Shown here: positions 53,845 through 63,245 of the stretch, in pieces | Position numbering within the stretch: the stretch's first letter is position 1 | How the letters are laid out: every line of letters starts with the position of its first letter | Origin: UQRS01 sp964481575 | Lineage (GTDB): Bacteria; Bacillota; Clostridia; Oscillospirales; Acutalibacteraceae | DNA: 64,000 bases | Reading direction: 5' to 3' | NCBI GenBank assembly: GCA_964481575.1 | Contig: CAYZTR010000008.1 | Span: 1-64,000, forward strand | The notes under the pieces: generated by a model | Seen by the model: the letters and a program-made list of their open reading frames with translations, nothing else | Told to the model about the DNA's origin: nothing | The model's database searches: none | Program-made: the position numbers and the translations under genes

Positions 53845-54102
53845 ATGGAACAGATAAAGATAGGTTTATGCGGTTTGAATTTTAGTTCAAAAAACCTGGG
53901 ATGTTCAGCATTAACTTATTCTTTTCTAAGCATCCTTTTTGATATAGCAGAACAAACGGGAAAGAAGCTGGATCTTACATTTTATGGAAGTGTTCATTCT
54001 AACTTAAAAGGAGTCCCGGTAATTACTCATCTAAACGTAACGATGAAGACTTATCGCTTCGACAAGTGTATCATACACTTGGTGGACGGATTGGCGGTAT
54101 GA
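53845..54102 (+). pseudogene. Truncated polysaccharide pyruvyl transferase gene
   Basis: 85 codons with a good start (GAGGGGG upstream). The product IKIGLCGLNFSSKNLGCSAL, TYSFLSILFDIAEQ is the N-terminal part of a polysaccharide pyruvyl transferase-like protein, which normally has about 370-400 residues. The frame ends at a TGA and the following 200 bp show no continuation in any frame. It is a stub marking the right border of the locus. Confidence 0.75.
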
Positions 54103-54322
54103 TTGATTGGTGCGGATACAGAATAAAGCATAAAGAGAATAGAGATGATGCGCAAAAAGAATGAGGAGTATGCTCAATAAGTGATTTTGATGTATAATCA
54201 TTGTTGCTTTGGTAATACTCATGTTTGGAAAGGAACTTGGGTTGCAATCACAAGCCATTTCTTTTGTACTTACATAAAATGTATTAATCCTCAAAAGGAT
54301 AAGTATGATGGAGGTGCAAGCC

Positions 54323-54454
54323 GTGAAGTGGTTTATGATGGCTGGTTTTCTTGTTTTGTTTGCTGCTATGTTTTGCTTATATTGCTGTATTAAAGTTGGA
54401 GCTAAAGCTGATAAGGATTTGCATATAATTATGGAAAAACGGAACCGCAACTAA
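54323..54454 (+). CDS. 43-residue single-helix membrane protein
   Basis: A GTG start with GGAGGTG 6 nt upstream; in-frame ATGs at 54305 and 54308 are alternatives. The product starts MKWFMMAGFLVLFAAMFCLY, has one transmembrane helix and a basic C-terminal tail (MEKRNRN), and is followed by a strong terminator. These signals support a real small gene. No family recognised. Confidence 0.55.
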   Translation: MKWFMMAGFLVLFAAMFCLYCCIKVGAKADKDLHIIMEKRNRN

Positions 54455-54484
54455 GATTTTTTCGATGAAAACATTTTATAAGAA

Positions 54485-54516
54485 ACCGAAGGAGATGCAA
54501 GTCTCCTTCGGCTTTT
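54485..54516 (+). terminator. Intrinsic terminator
   Basis: CCGAAGGAGA/TCTCCTTCGG perfect 10-bp stem, 6-nt loop, then CTTTT; ends the unit with the small membrane protein. Confidence 0.9.
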
Positions 54517-54545
54517 CATGTGTGCGCCCGGCAAATTTATCATAG

Positions 54546-54581
54546 AAACCGCCCACAGCTTTCATAATCTGTGGGCGGTTT
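54546..54581 (-). terminator. Terminator-like hairpin after cotJC
   Basis: AAACCGCCCACAG/CTGTGGGCGGTTT, a perfect 13-bp stem with a 10-nt loop, 44 bp behind the cotJC stop on the minus strand; the T-tract is short. Confidence 0.75.
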
Positions 54582-54624
54582 GCATCCAGAAAATATTACC
54601 TTGACGATTGTTATTCTTTGTGTA

Positions 54625-55221
54625 TCAATGATCAAAGGCCGGGTTAATGGCATAGAAGTTTTTACTGTTGAGCCGGTCCGTTGTAAGGCGAAGCCCTTCG
54701 CCAAAACGTTGATAATGAACGATTTCTCTTTGGCGTAAAAATTTAATGGGATCTTTGACATCTGGGTCATCACAGAACCGAAGAATATTGTCATAGGTAG
54801 TGCGTGCTTTTTGCTCAGCTGCCAAATCTTCGTGCAAGTCCGTAATGGGATCTCCCTTTACTGCTAATACAGAAGCGCTAAACGGAGTACCCGATGCTCC
54901 CAAAGGATAGATACCGGTGGTATGGTCCACAAAGTAATCGGAGAATCCTTGCTTCTGGATCTCCTCCATAGACAGGTTTCGGGTCAATTGATAGACAATG
55001 GCGCCGATCATTTCCAAATGCCCCAATTCTTCTGTTCCGATATCTGTCAAGAGACCTTTCAGTTCGGGGTAGGGCATGCTGAACCGTTGGGAGAGGTAGC
55101 GCAAGCTTGCGCCTAACTCGCCATCCGGACCACCATACTGGGTGATGATGATTTTGGCCAGCGCGGGATTGGGATTTTTGATATTTACTGGATACTGTAG
55201 CTTTTTTTCATATTGCCACAT
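54625..55221 (-). CDS. cotJC: Spore coat protein CotJC (manganese-catalase-like)
   Basis: 198 residues. CotJC has the ferritin-like manganese-catalase fold. Metal-ligand regions visible include LTDIGTEELGHLEMIGAIVY (about residue 60) and HEDLAAEQKARTTYDNIL (about residue 150), each with the Glu and His expected. In Bacillus it is deposited in the spore coat together with CotJA; a peroxide-protective role is assumed. The gene begins at the cotJB stop codon. It is the last gene of cotJABC, and the operon indicates a spore former. Confidence 0.95.
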   Translation of the reverse strand: MWQYEKKLQYPVNIKNPNPALAKIIITQYGGPDGELGASLRYLSQRFSMPYPELKGLLTDIGTEELGHLEMIGAIVYQLTRNLSMEEIQKQGFSDYFVDHTTGIYPLGASGTPFSASVLAVKGDPITDLHEDLAAEQKARTTYDNILRFCDDPDVKDPIKFLRQREIVHYQRFGEGLRLTTDRLNSKNFYAINPAFDH

Positions 55222-55479
55222 TTATTTCATCTCCTTATCTGATTCCCAAGGCCAGGGAGCATTTGTCCAGTCCCAATAGCCGCCGTCAAAATTATCAGCA
55301 ATCAACGGGCCATACTTTTCTTCAAACGCGGCTTTCCATTTTCGGTATTCCGCAACTGCTTCCTGATATCTCTTTTTTGCAGCAGTATCCTTCGGATGCG
55401 TATCTAAATAAAGATTCAGCTCCACGACGACGAACTGCGCTTCTGATACCTTTCTCAGCAACGCTGCACGATCATTCAT
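55222..55479 (-). CDS. cotJB: Spore coat protein CotJB
   Basis: 85 residues, the usual length. The pattern RKVSEAQFVVVELNLYLDTH, then KDTAAKKRYQEAV, and the end YWDWTNAPWPWE is diagnostic. It is required with CotJA for assembly of the CotJ proteins into the coat; its biochemical activity is unknown. The start overlaps the cotJA stop (ATGA) and its ribosome binding site GGGAGGAG lies inside cotJA. Confidence 0.95.
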   Translation of the reverse strand: MNDRAALLRKVSEAQFVVVELNLYLDTHPKDTAAKKRYQEAVAEYRKWKAAFEEKYGPLIADNFDGGYWDWTNAPWPWESDKEMK

Positions 55480-55700
55480 TTGAGACTCCTCCCTAAAAAG
55501 GGTTTATTTAAGTCAGGGAAAATGGTGCCGGTATCCAATCCCTTTTCAGAATTATACATTCCTTGAATACCTTGCTGAAAGGGGATGTAGGCCATTCCAA
55601 TGGGTGTTTCCGCAGGGAATGGCGACATCATTTTGGAGCTGTTCCACTGTTCTGTGGCAGAAGCATCACCGAATGGATGAAACATTCTATATTCTTGCAT
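55476..55700 (-). CDS. cotJA: Spore coat protein CotJA
   Basis: 74 residues; AAGGAG 8 nt before the ATG. The Pro-rich core PIGMAYIPFQQGIQGMYNSE and the end TIFPDLNKPFLGR are typical of CotJA. It is the first gene of the operon and should be expressed in the mother cell during sporulation. No convincing sigma-E promoter could be picked out upstream, although CATATACT in the leader resembles part of a -10 element. Confidence 0.92.
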   Translation of the reverse strand: MQEYRMFHPFGDASATEQWNSSKMMSPFPAETPIGMAYIPFQQGIQGMYNSEKGLDTGTIFPDLNKPFLGRSLK

Positions 55701-55821
55701 GATCTTGCTCCTTCTTTTGCGTATTCACCTCTAAAATCAATGAGGTTGTTACAGTATATGAAATCTTTTGCCAGAGTGCTAATCGGACTGGTACAAGCAT
55801 ATAGTTTCATGAGGTGATTGT

Positions 55822-56088
55822 ATGGATGTTTTAAAATTATTGTTTTTGGTTGGCGGGTGTATTTATGGAATTTGCTATCTTGTGTTTCTTTTTCAAACAA
55901 GAAAACCGATTCGGAATCTGATTCTGCAGGGTGTCATTGGAATCTTTTTCCTTTTTCTTGTGGAAATAACATCCAACTGGACAGGCGTCCAAATCGGCGT
56001 AAATCCCTGGTCTGCGTTGACCGCTGGAATAACCGGGATTCCCGGTGTCCTATTGTTGCTGTTTATGCGCTTTTTATGGGTTATATAA
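55822..56088 (+). CDS. bofA: BofA-like protein (pro-sigma-K processing inhibitor family)
   Basis: 88 residues; GAGGTG upstream of the ATG. Three hydrophobic segments, with the C-terminal family motif GVNPWSALTAGITGIPGVLL. In Bacillus BofA holds the SpoIVFB protease inactive until sigma-K is needed. Many Clostridia keep bofA while lacking other parts of that checkpoint, so the role here is less certain. Divergent neighbour of cotJABC. Confidence 0.82.
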   Translation: MDVLKLLFLVGGCIYGICYLVFLFQTRKPIRNLILQGVIGIFFLFLVEITSNWTGVQIGVNPWSALTAGITGIPGVLLLLFMRFLWVI

Positions 56089-56153
56089 ATTTGTATCATT
56101 TTTGCAAAACAAGATAAATTTTGCTCAATGTACTATTCTTTTCCCATGATTCT

Positions 56154-56258
56154 ATGGTATAATGATTGCAAAGCAATCACTATACCCACAAATCGCCCCC
56201 ACGCCGGGGGACCGGCGGGATGGCTTATTATACCATTCGCTACGCTCATGGTATAATG
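56154..56258. repeat. Palindromic intergenic element upstream of addB
   Basis: ATGGTATAATG occurs at 56154 and again at 56248. The first copy is part of a hairpin (GGTATAATGATTGC against GCAATCACTATACC, 56156-56186). The second forms a hairpin with ATTATACCAT (56227-56257). A GC-rich core (CCCCCACGCCGGGGG) lies between. The arrangement resembles a short dispersed palindromic element; the TATAAT boxes could also serve as -10 elements. Confidence 0.6.
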
Positions 56259-56309
56259 GCCATAAAGGAAATGACAGGATACAAATATTTATAAATTCAG
56301 GGGATTAGA

Positions 56310-59300
56310 ATGTTACAACTGATTTTTGGTCGCGCAAACAGTGGAAAATCTAATGAAATTTACCGGCGCGTTTGTGCTGCTGTGGAGGCTGGCGAGCAGG
56401 CTGTTCTGCTGGTTCCGGAGCAAAGCTCTTTTGAAAGCGAACGGGGCTTATTGCATGCAATGGGCGGCGTATACACAGACCGGGTGGAAGTGCTTAGTTT
56501 TACTCGTTTAGCATCCATTTTGAATCGGGAAACCTGTGGGCCTGTTGGCATTACTTTGGATGAATGCGGTCGTTTCCTTCTCATGGGACAGGTGCTGGCG
56601 CGGGTGGCCAAGAAATTGCAGGTGTATCATCGCGGCAACACTGCGGAATTTATTCACACGATTCTACAAACCATGAATGAACTGCAGCAGGCCGCAGTCA
56701 CCCCCGAATGGTTGCTTACTATAGCCGGTTCATTAGATAAGCATCCGCTTTTAAAAGGGAAATTGCAGGATCTTGCATTGATTCAAGGGGAATATGATGC
56801 ATTATTGCAAGCGCGCAATTTATCGCTGTCTGATGATCTGACAAAATTGTACGACCAGTTGGGGGAGAAGGATTGGTTTCAAGGGAAAACGGTCTTCTTT
56901 GATGAATTTGACGGTTTTACCGGGCAGCAAATGCAAATTATGCACCGGATTTTCGAACAGGCCAAAAACATTACCTTTGCTTTGCCGGCAGATGGTTTGG
57001 ATGGTCGCATGGGAGATCGCTCTCCTTTTGTCAATGTGCGTAAAACAGCGCAAAAACTAGTCCGAATGGCTGGCGATTATTATGTATCTGTTGCAACTCC
57101 GCTGATTTTGTCTACTTCATATTTTGCTTCTCCGGCGTTAACTGCGGCAGAGTTGTGCTTTTCCGGATTATCCGAAGAAGTGTTTGAAGAAGCAACTGAA
57201 GATATTACTTTGGTATCCACAGCCAGCGTGTTCGATGAAGTGGAATATACCGCCGCAGCGATTCATCGAAAGGTGCGAGAAGAGGGCGGCCGTTACGGTG
57301 ATTTTGTAGTCATTGCGCGGGATATGAATGTTTATGCCGGCCCATTGCAAATCCTGTTTCGGCGATACAAGATTCCTCTGTTTCTGGATTTAAGAAGGCC
57401 TGCGTCCTCTTTGCCGTTATATGTGTTGGTACAATCGGCAGTGACCGCGGCTCTGAAATTCTCTACAGAAGCGATTCTGCGCCTATTAAAGTCAGGATTG
57501 GCTGGTTTGTGCATAGAAGAGATATCCAAGCTGGAAAATTACACCTATGTTTGGAATATAACCGGATCCGGTTGGTTGCAACCTTGGGAGAAACGTCCCG
57601 ATGGGTTCCAGAATGATCTGTCTCAAGAAGTGTGCAAGGAACGGTTGGAACAATTGAATACGCTGCGTGAGCAGGTGGTCAAACCTCTGTTCGCTTTGCA
57701 GGAGGCACTGCAATCTGGCAATGCAAAGCGGATGGCCGGCGGTATTTATCAGTATTTACAGCAGATTCACGCTGATGAAAATCTCAAGAAATCTGCAGAT
57801 GCATTTGAATTGCAGGGGGAGGCGGAAACTGCAAACTTACAGCGGCAAAGCTATGATTCCCTAATCAATCTTTTGGATCAAATGGCTGTTTCCTTTCCGG
57901 AAGAACATGTCTCTGCCACGCAGTTTCGCAAAATGCTGGAGTCGGTTATTGGATGTGTTTCTCTCGGCTCCATTCCCCAAAAGCTGGATAGTGTGGTAGC
58001 TGGTGCCGCAGGTAGAATTCGCCCGGGGCGTCCTTCCCATACCTTTTTATTGGGATTTCAGCAAGGTGCTTTTCCCCAGGCGCCTAATGCCGGGCTTTTA
58101 AATCCTTCTGAGCGTCGTTTGCTGGAGGAGGCCGGCGTGGAAATTCGAGACTGCCGTTTGGAATCTGCTCTGGAGGAAAGCTTTCTGCTATACCGTACCC
58201 TTTTCTCCTGCTTCCGGACGCTGACCATTACATACCCCAGGGAGGATTTGAACGGCAATCCCATTGCGCCGTCTGTGTATTTGAATCGTATTTTAGAGTA
58301 TGTGCCCCATTTAAAAAAGCGGAATCTTTCCGTGGATAATGCGACCGGCTGCACGCTTCCGGAGACGCAGGATTCCGGAATATCCATGTTGGCCAGGAAC
58401 TGGCACGCGCAGACGCCAGAAATTGAACTTTTGCGCCAATACTATTGTGCAGAAGCGCCGGCGCGTTATTTCCGTCTGGCCAGATTGGCAGAACCAGGTG
58501 GTCACGCCCTTTCTGCTGAAACGGCCCGGCGTCTATTTGGTACCAATATTGTCATGAGTGCCTCCCAGTTGGATACCTTTTACAGATGCCGCTTTTCATA
58601 TTTTTGTCATTATGGCATGCGCTTACGTTCCATTCGACCCGCCGTGTTGGATCAGCTCCAGCGCGGAACAGCTGCACATTATGTGCTGGAAGGTATGATT
58701 CGACGGCACCATAAAAAAATTGCAGAATTATCTGAGGAGCAACGGAATGCTGAGGTATCACAGTTACTGCGGGATTATGCAGTAACACTGGCCGGTGATT
58801 TGGCAGATAGCGACCTGCAATTTCGCTATTTATTGGCCAGCATGGAGGCCATGCTTCAGGAAGTTTTGGGGCGCATTGCTGATGAATTCCGGATTAGCGC
58901 CTTTGCACCGGCGTATTGTGAGTTGAAGATCGGTTTCGATCAGGATTGTTCTGTCAAGGCACTGCGGGTCTCTCTGCAGGATGGCAGTGTATCCATCATT
59001 GGTTTGGTGGACCGGGTAGATACCATGGAATTTCAGAATCAGTTGGTATTCCGGGTTGTTGATTATAAAACCGGTACCAGAGAATTTGCCCTGTCCGATG
59101 TTTTCTACGGACTGAATATGCAAATGTTGATTTATCTTTTGGCGTTGCGTAAAAATGGAATTGATGGTGTGGACAAGCCTCTTATTGAGGGCGGTGTTGT
59201 GTACCAGCCTGTGAAGCGCGTGGAACTTCGTCCGGGAGAGAACTGCTCTCTGGCCACTTCCAGCCGTGTCAGACTCAACGGTTTGTTGAATAATAGCCGG

Positions 59301-59651
59301 GAAATTCTGGAAGGAATGAATCCTAGCCTTTCCAGCGGTATTATGAAAACTCCTGTTGACAAAGACAACAACCCCACAGAATATCAATCACCGTTTGCCT
59401 TATTGGGAACCGAGGACTTCTCTCTTTTAGAAGCACATATTTCTCATCTGATTGCCGAAGCCGGTAATCAGTTGCATCAAGGAAACATTAGCATTTCCCC
59501 GCGAGATGGCCTGGATTCCGACGCTTGCCACTACTGCGAATTTTCCAGTGTCTGCAATCGGGAGCCGGGTGCAAGTAACGAAACCGTAACCAAACGGAAA
59601 ACCCCGGAAATCTTGGAGCTCTGGAGGGAGGCGTATCAACATGGCAATTAA
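56310..59651 (+). CDS. addB: ATP-dependent helicase/deoxyribonuclease subunit AddB
   Basis: 1113 residues. With AddA it resects double-strand breaks up to a Chi-like site and feeds RecA. The N-terminus has Walker A (IFGRANSGKSNEIYRR). The RecB-type nuclease motif VVDYKTG lies near residue 917. Four cysteines for the 4Fe-4S cluster are present: the first around residue 757 (FYRCRFSYFCHYG) and the remaining three near 1071-1082 (ACHYCEFSSVCN). Length and features fit the Firmicutes AddB form. The end overlaps addA by 11 bp. Confidence 0.96.
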   Translation: MLQLIFGRANSGKSNEIYRRVCAAVEAGEQAVLLVPEQSSFESERGLLHAMGGVYTDRVEVLSFTRLASILNRETCGPVGITLDECGRFLLMGQVLARVAKKLQVYHRGNTAEFIHTILQTMNELQQAAVTPEWLLTIAGSLDKHPLLKGKLQDLALIQGEYDALLQARNLSLSDDLTKLYDQLGEKDWFQGKTVFFDEFDGFTGQQMQIMHRIFEQAKNITFALPADGLDGRMGDRSPFVNVRKTAQKLVRMAGDYYVSVATPLILSTSYFASPALTAAELCFSGLSEEVFEEATEDITLVSTASVFDEVEYTAAAIHRKVREEGGRYGDFVVIARDMNVYAGPLQILFRRYKIPLFLDLRRPASSLPLYVLVQSAVTAALKFSTEAILRLLKSGLAGLCIEEISKLENYTYVWNITGSGWLQPWEKRPDGFQNDLSQEVCKERLEQLNTLREQVVKPLFALQEALQSGNAKRMAGGIYQYLQQIHADENLKKSADAFELQGEAETANLQRQSYDSLINLLDQMAVSFPEEHVSATQFRKMLESVIGCVSLGSIPQKLDSVVAGAAGRIRPGRPSHTFLLGFQQGAFPQAPNAGLLNPSERRLLEEAGVEIRDCRLESALEESFLLYRTLFSCFRTLTITYPREDLNGNPIAPSVYLNRILEYVPHLKKRNLSVDNATGCTLPETQDSGISMLARNWHAQTPEIELLRQYYCAEAPARYFRLARLAEPGGHALSAETARRLFGTNIVMSASQLDTFYRCRFSYFCHYGMRLRSIRPAVLDQLQRGTAAHYVLEGMIRRHHKKIAELSEEQRNAEVSQLLRDYAVTLAGDLADSDLQFRYLLASMEAMLQEVLGRIADEFRISAFAPAYCELKIGFDQDCSVKALRVSLQDGSVSIIGLVDRVDTMEFQNQLVFRVVDYKTGTREFALSDVFYGLNMQMLIYLLALRKNGIDGVDKPLIEGGVVYQPVKRVELRPGENCSLATSSRVRLNGLLNNSREILEGMNPSLSSGIMKTPVDKDNNPTEYQSPFALLGTEDFSLLEAHISHLIAEAGNQLHQGNISISPRDGLDSDACHYCEFSSVCNREPGASNETVTKRKTPEILELWREAYQHGN

Positions 59652-62600
59652 ATTTACGGATGCGCAAAAACAGGCGATCAAGGCGCAGGGGACAAATCTG
59701 GTTTCGGCCGCTGCCGGCTCCGGAAAAACTGCCGTTTTGGTGGAGCGGGTTGTGCAAATGCTTTTAAATGAGACTGCCCCCATAGATGCAGATCAACTAT
59801 TGATCGTTACTTTTACCAATGCGGCTGCCGCAGAGATGCGGGACCGCATTGACAAGCGATTGACTGAGGAGGCCAAAGCACATCCCGAAAATCAGCGTAT
59901 CCATACCCAGCTCCTGCTGCTGAATAATGCGCAGATCACTACCATCGATGCTTTTTGTATTCAGCTTTGCCGGGAATATTTTACAGAGTTGGGGATCACG
60001 CCGGATTTCCAGATTGCTGCAGAGGATACATTAACACCTGTATCGGAAACGGTGCTAAAGAGTGTACTGACTGCCGAGTATCAGAAAAATGAACCGGTAT
60101 TTTATGCGCTGTTGCATGCACTTGGCGCAGAATATGATGACCGTCCTTTGTCCGAAGCTATTTTGAAAATTCAGGAATATAGCGCATCTATGCCGTTCCC
60201 GGCCCAATGGCGCCGCTCCTGGCTGGAGAATTATCATTTCCAGGGCGCATACAGCGAGAACCCTTGGGTGCAGGTATTGCTCCGGAAAGCGCAAAGTGAC
60301 TTCGATTATTTGCGCGGATTATGCTGTCGCTTGCTGCAGAAAGCGGATGCGTCGGATTATTTGCAGGATAAGTATCGTACGCCGTTGCAGACTGTCTATC
60401 AGTCGCTGACTCAGTGCTTTGAATTGGCGGTACAGCAGGATTGGGATGCACTGGCAGCTCAGATTCCCACAGTGATTATACCTGCTTTGCCACGCACGAA
60501 AAACTCGCCGGAAACTGCTGATTTCAAAATAGCGCTGGATAACTTCAAGAATGTTTTAAAGGGCAGCGTGGAAAAGTTAGTTATGTATTTTTCCGGAGAG
60601 GCCGAAGTGACACGTGCCGGCGTTACCAGACTTTTCCCACTGTTTGAAAAGCTGTTAGAGCTGGTTGATCTCTATGAGCAGGAACGTTTTACTGCGCTGC
60701 TGGAACGGAACACTTTAGCCTTTCCGGACTGCGAGCGATTGGCACTTAGCTTATTGGCCAATGAAGATGGCACGCCGAAAACTACGCAGGCTGCTTCTGC
60801 CATTCGCAGTACCTTTGCTGAAGTTCTGGTGGACGAATATCAGGATACGAACCAGTTGCAGGATACACTGTTTCGGCATCTGGCAGGGGAGAGCTATCTT
60901 TTTATGGTGGGGGATGTGAAGCAAAGCATTTATCGCTTCCGTCACGCCGATCCTACCGGCTTTATTTCCAAAATGGAGCAATATGCTTCGGGGGAAGATC
61001 CGGAGGGCCATATCATTTACTTAAGCCAGAACTTTCGGAGCAGAGCCGGAATATGTGAATTTGTTAACCACTGCTTTTCTCACCTGATGTCCAAAGAAAG
61101 CGCAGAAATGGTGTATGATGAAATGGACAATTTGCAACCCGGCGCTATATTTCCGCCAAATGACGGGGAGGATGTGCGGCTTGTCTTTTTAGAAGCCAAA
61201 CGAGAGGATAAAAAAGATGCGCTGGATGCTGCCTATGTAGTGCAGTATATTCAGGAATGGATGGCTGCCGGTCCCTTTTTGCGGGACGCTCAACACCCTG
61301 GGACTTTGCGTCCAGCCTCTTATTCGGATTTTACGGTGTTGCTGCGTTCTTTTTCTTCTCACGTGGGTGCTTATGTGGAAGCCCTGCAAAATGCCGGTAT
61401 TCCTGTCACGGCCGGAGCAGATGCCCTCTTGGAGGCCCGGGAATGCGTCACTTTTTTTTCTTTATTGGATGTAATATCTAATCCGGATTCTGATGTTCCG
61501 CTGATGAGTTATATGCTTTCTTCCTTGGGTGGCTTTACTACAGAAGAAGCGGCAAATTTGCATTTGCTGGATCAAAAATCCTCTTTATACGCAAACTTGC
61601 TGCTGGCTCAAAGCCAGGGGGATAAAAAAGTTGATACGTTTTTGAACAATTTGTCCCGGTACCGGCAGGAAGCTATTACGCGCCCCCTTTCGGATTTTAT
61701 GCTCTGGCTGCTGGAGGATACCGGTTATCTGGATGCGGTGATGGTGTTATCGGATGGAGTTCGCCGTCGTTCTAATTTGCTGTTGCTGGTGGATTATGCT
61801 GTTGGGATGGAGACGAATGAAGCTGTCAGTATTTCTGGGTATCTATATCGGATGCGCCGTGCCAATGCGAAAAAAGCCTTTGTAGGTGCACCGCCTACCA
61901 GTGATGGCAGCGATGCGGTAAAAATTATGACGGTGCATGCTTCAAAGGGGCTGCAGTTTCCCATTTGTATTATTGCGGGCTGTGGAACCAGTTTTAACCG
62001 GGCAAACTCTATAGAATCCATGCTGGTAAACGATACTGTAGGTTTTGGTGCAAGGATCTGGAGCCAGGAGGAACACCGCAAGCTTTCTAATTTGGCACGA
62101 GATGCTATTTCTGTGCAAAACCATGATGTGGAGATTGCAGAGTCTATCCGTCTGCTCTATGTTGCCATGACACGGGCTGAAGAAAAGCTGCTGCTGGTAA
62201 CAACCACCGGGAAGCCAGAAGCAAAATACCAGGCTGAGATGTTTTATGCCGCTGATTTGGCCTCGGAGGCTTTTCCGGGCAGTAAAGTATTAGCGGCTGG
62301 TAGTGTGGGAGATTGGCTGTTTTCCTGCGCTGCGACACATCCTGCACCCCTTTGGAATACAGAGTCTGCTGATGCGATACGCTGTGTGGACGGTGTATCT
62401 TTGCGGTTGGTTTCCAGAGTACCGGAGGAAGAATTTCAGCACGCAGAGACAAGGCTGGAAGCATCACAATGGGGGCAACTGGATCTGACCCCATTGCAGG
62501 AGATATTCTCTTATCGTTATCCCTATGCACCGCTCCATGATATCATTGCAAAATCCGGTGTCTCCCGGCTTGCGGAGGATATCAGCGACGTAGACTATAG

Positions 62601-63177
62601 TTGTACCGCTGTGCCGGCTTTTCTCTCCGGGCAAACCATGACGCCCGCGCAGCGCGGCACTCTAAGCCATCGTTTTCTGGAACTGGCGGATTTTCAGGTA
62701 AGCGACTTCAATTTTGAACGACAGCTTATGCTTTTGCAAGCTGCCGGCGCTTTTACGGAGGCAGAAGGAAACGCGCTGTTCCGGCAGGGAATCGTGTCAT
62801 TCTTCGAAAGCAGTATATATCAACGAATACAGCAGGCCAAGTGGTTTCGCCGGGAACTTCGCTTTTTACATGAAGTGCCGGCCAGCGCTTTCGATCCCAC
62901 GTTGCCTTCGGCTGTTGCGGAAGAACCGGTTATCTTGCAAGGTGTTGCTGACTGTATTTTTGCGGAAGGGGATGGCCTGGTTATTCTGGATTACAAAACG
63001 GACCGTGTCTCTGAGATGGGGGAACTACAGCAGCGGTATGCGCCCCAATTACGAATTTATGCCAAAGCTGCGGAAAAAATGTTTCAGATCCCGGTCAAGT
63101 CCTGTGTCATCTACTCGCTGCGACTTTGCGAATTTTTGGAATTTTCTGCCGATTCACCATTGACAGAGTTTCATTGA
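59641..63177 (+). CDS. addA: ATP-dependent helicase/nuclease subunit AddA
   Basis: 1178 residues. UvrD-like helicase with Walker A SAAAGSGKTAVLVERV (about residue 23), Walker B VLVDEYQDTNQLQDTLF (about 396), SQNFRSRAGICEFVN, motif V (KIMTVHASKGLQFPICII) and motif VI (RLLYVAMTRAEEKLLLV). The C-terminal nuclease domain has GVADCIFAEG and the motif VILDYKTDRV (about 1115). All helicase and nuclease motifs look intact, so the AddAB complex should be functional. The start lies inside the end of addB, which couples translation. Confidence 0.97.
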   Translation: MAIKFTDAQKQAIKAQGTNLVSAAAGSGKTAVLVERVVQMLLNETAPIDADQLLIVTFTNAAAAEMRDRIDKRLTEEAKAHPENQRIHTQLLLLNNAQITTIDAFCIQLCREYFTELGITPDFQIAAEDTLTPVSETVLKSVLTAEYQKNEPVFYALLHALGAEYDDRPLSEAILKIQEYSASMPFPAQWRRSWLENYHFQGAYSENPWVQVLLRKAQSDFDYLRGLCCRLLQKADASDYLQDKYRTPLQTVYQSLTQCFELAVQQDWDALAAQIPTVIIPALPRTKNSPETADFKIALDNFKNVLKGSVEKLVMYFSGEAEVTRAGVTRLFPLFEKLLELVDLYEQERFTALLERNTLAFPDCERLALSLLANEDGTPKTTQAASAIRSTFAEVLVDEYQDTNQLQDTLFRHLAGESYLFMVGDVKQSIYRFRHADPTGFISKMEQYASGEDPEGHIIYLSQNFRSRAGICEFVNHCFSHLMSKESAEMVYDEMDNLQPGAIFPPNDGEDVRLVFLEAKREDKKDALDAAYVVQYIQEWMAAGPFLRDAQHPGTLRPASYSDFTVLLRSFSSHVGAYVEALQNAGIPVTAGADALLEARECVTFFSLLDVISNPDSDVPLMSYMLSSLGGFTTEEAANLHLLDQKSSLYANLLLAQSQGDKKVDTFLNNLSRYRQEAITRPLSDFMLWLLEDTGYLDAVMVLSDGVRRRSNLLLLVDYAVGMETNEAVSISGYLYRMRRANAKKAFVGAPPTSDGSDAVKIMTVHASKGLQFPICIIAGCGTSFNRANSIESMLVNDTVGFGARIWSQEEHRKLSNLARDAISVQNHDVEIAESIRLLYVAMTRAEEKLLLVTTTGKPEAKYQAEMFYAADLASEAFPGSKVLAAGSVGDWLFSCAATHPAPLWNTESADAIRCVDGVSLRLVSRVPEEEFQHAETRLEASQWGQLDLTPLQEIFSYRYPYAPLHDIIAKSGVSRLAEDISDVDYSCTAVPAFLSGQTMTPAQRGTLSHRFLELADFQVSDFNFERQLMLLQAAGAFTEAEGNALFRQGIVSFFESSIYQRIQQAKWFRRELRFLHEVPASAFDPTLPSAVAEEPVILQGVADCIFAEGDGLVILDYKTDRVSEMGELQQRYAPQLRIYAKAAEKMFQIPVKSCVIYSLRLCEFLEFSADSPLTEFH

Positions 63178-63245
63178 AGTTGTAATATGTCTCTTAGCAG
63201 GCCCAGTTTGGTTCTGCATGATAAAAAAGAAGGTTGTTGAGAATT

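Noticed and set aside
55701..55821. Sigma-E promoters for cotJABC and the bofA-like gene
   Set aside because: Only partial matches to the -10 element (CATATACT, CATATAGT) were found and no convincing -35 element at the right distance.
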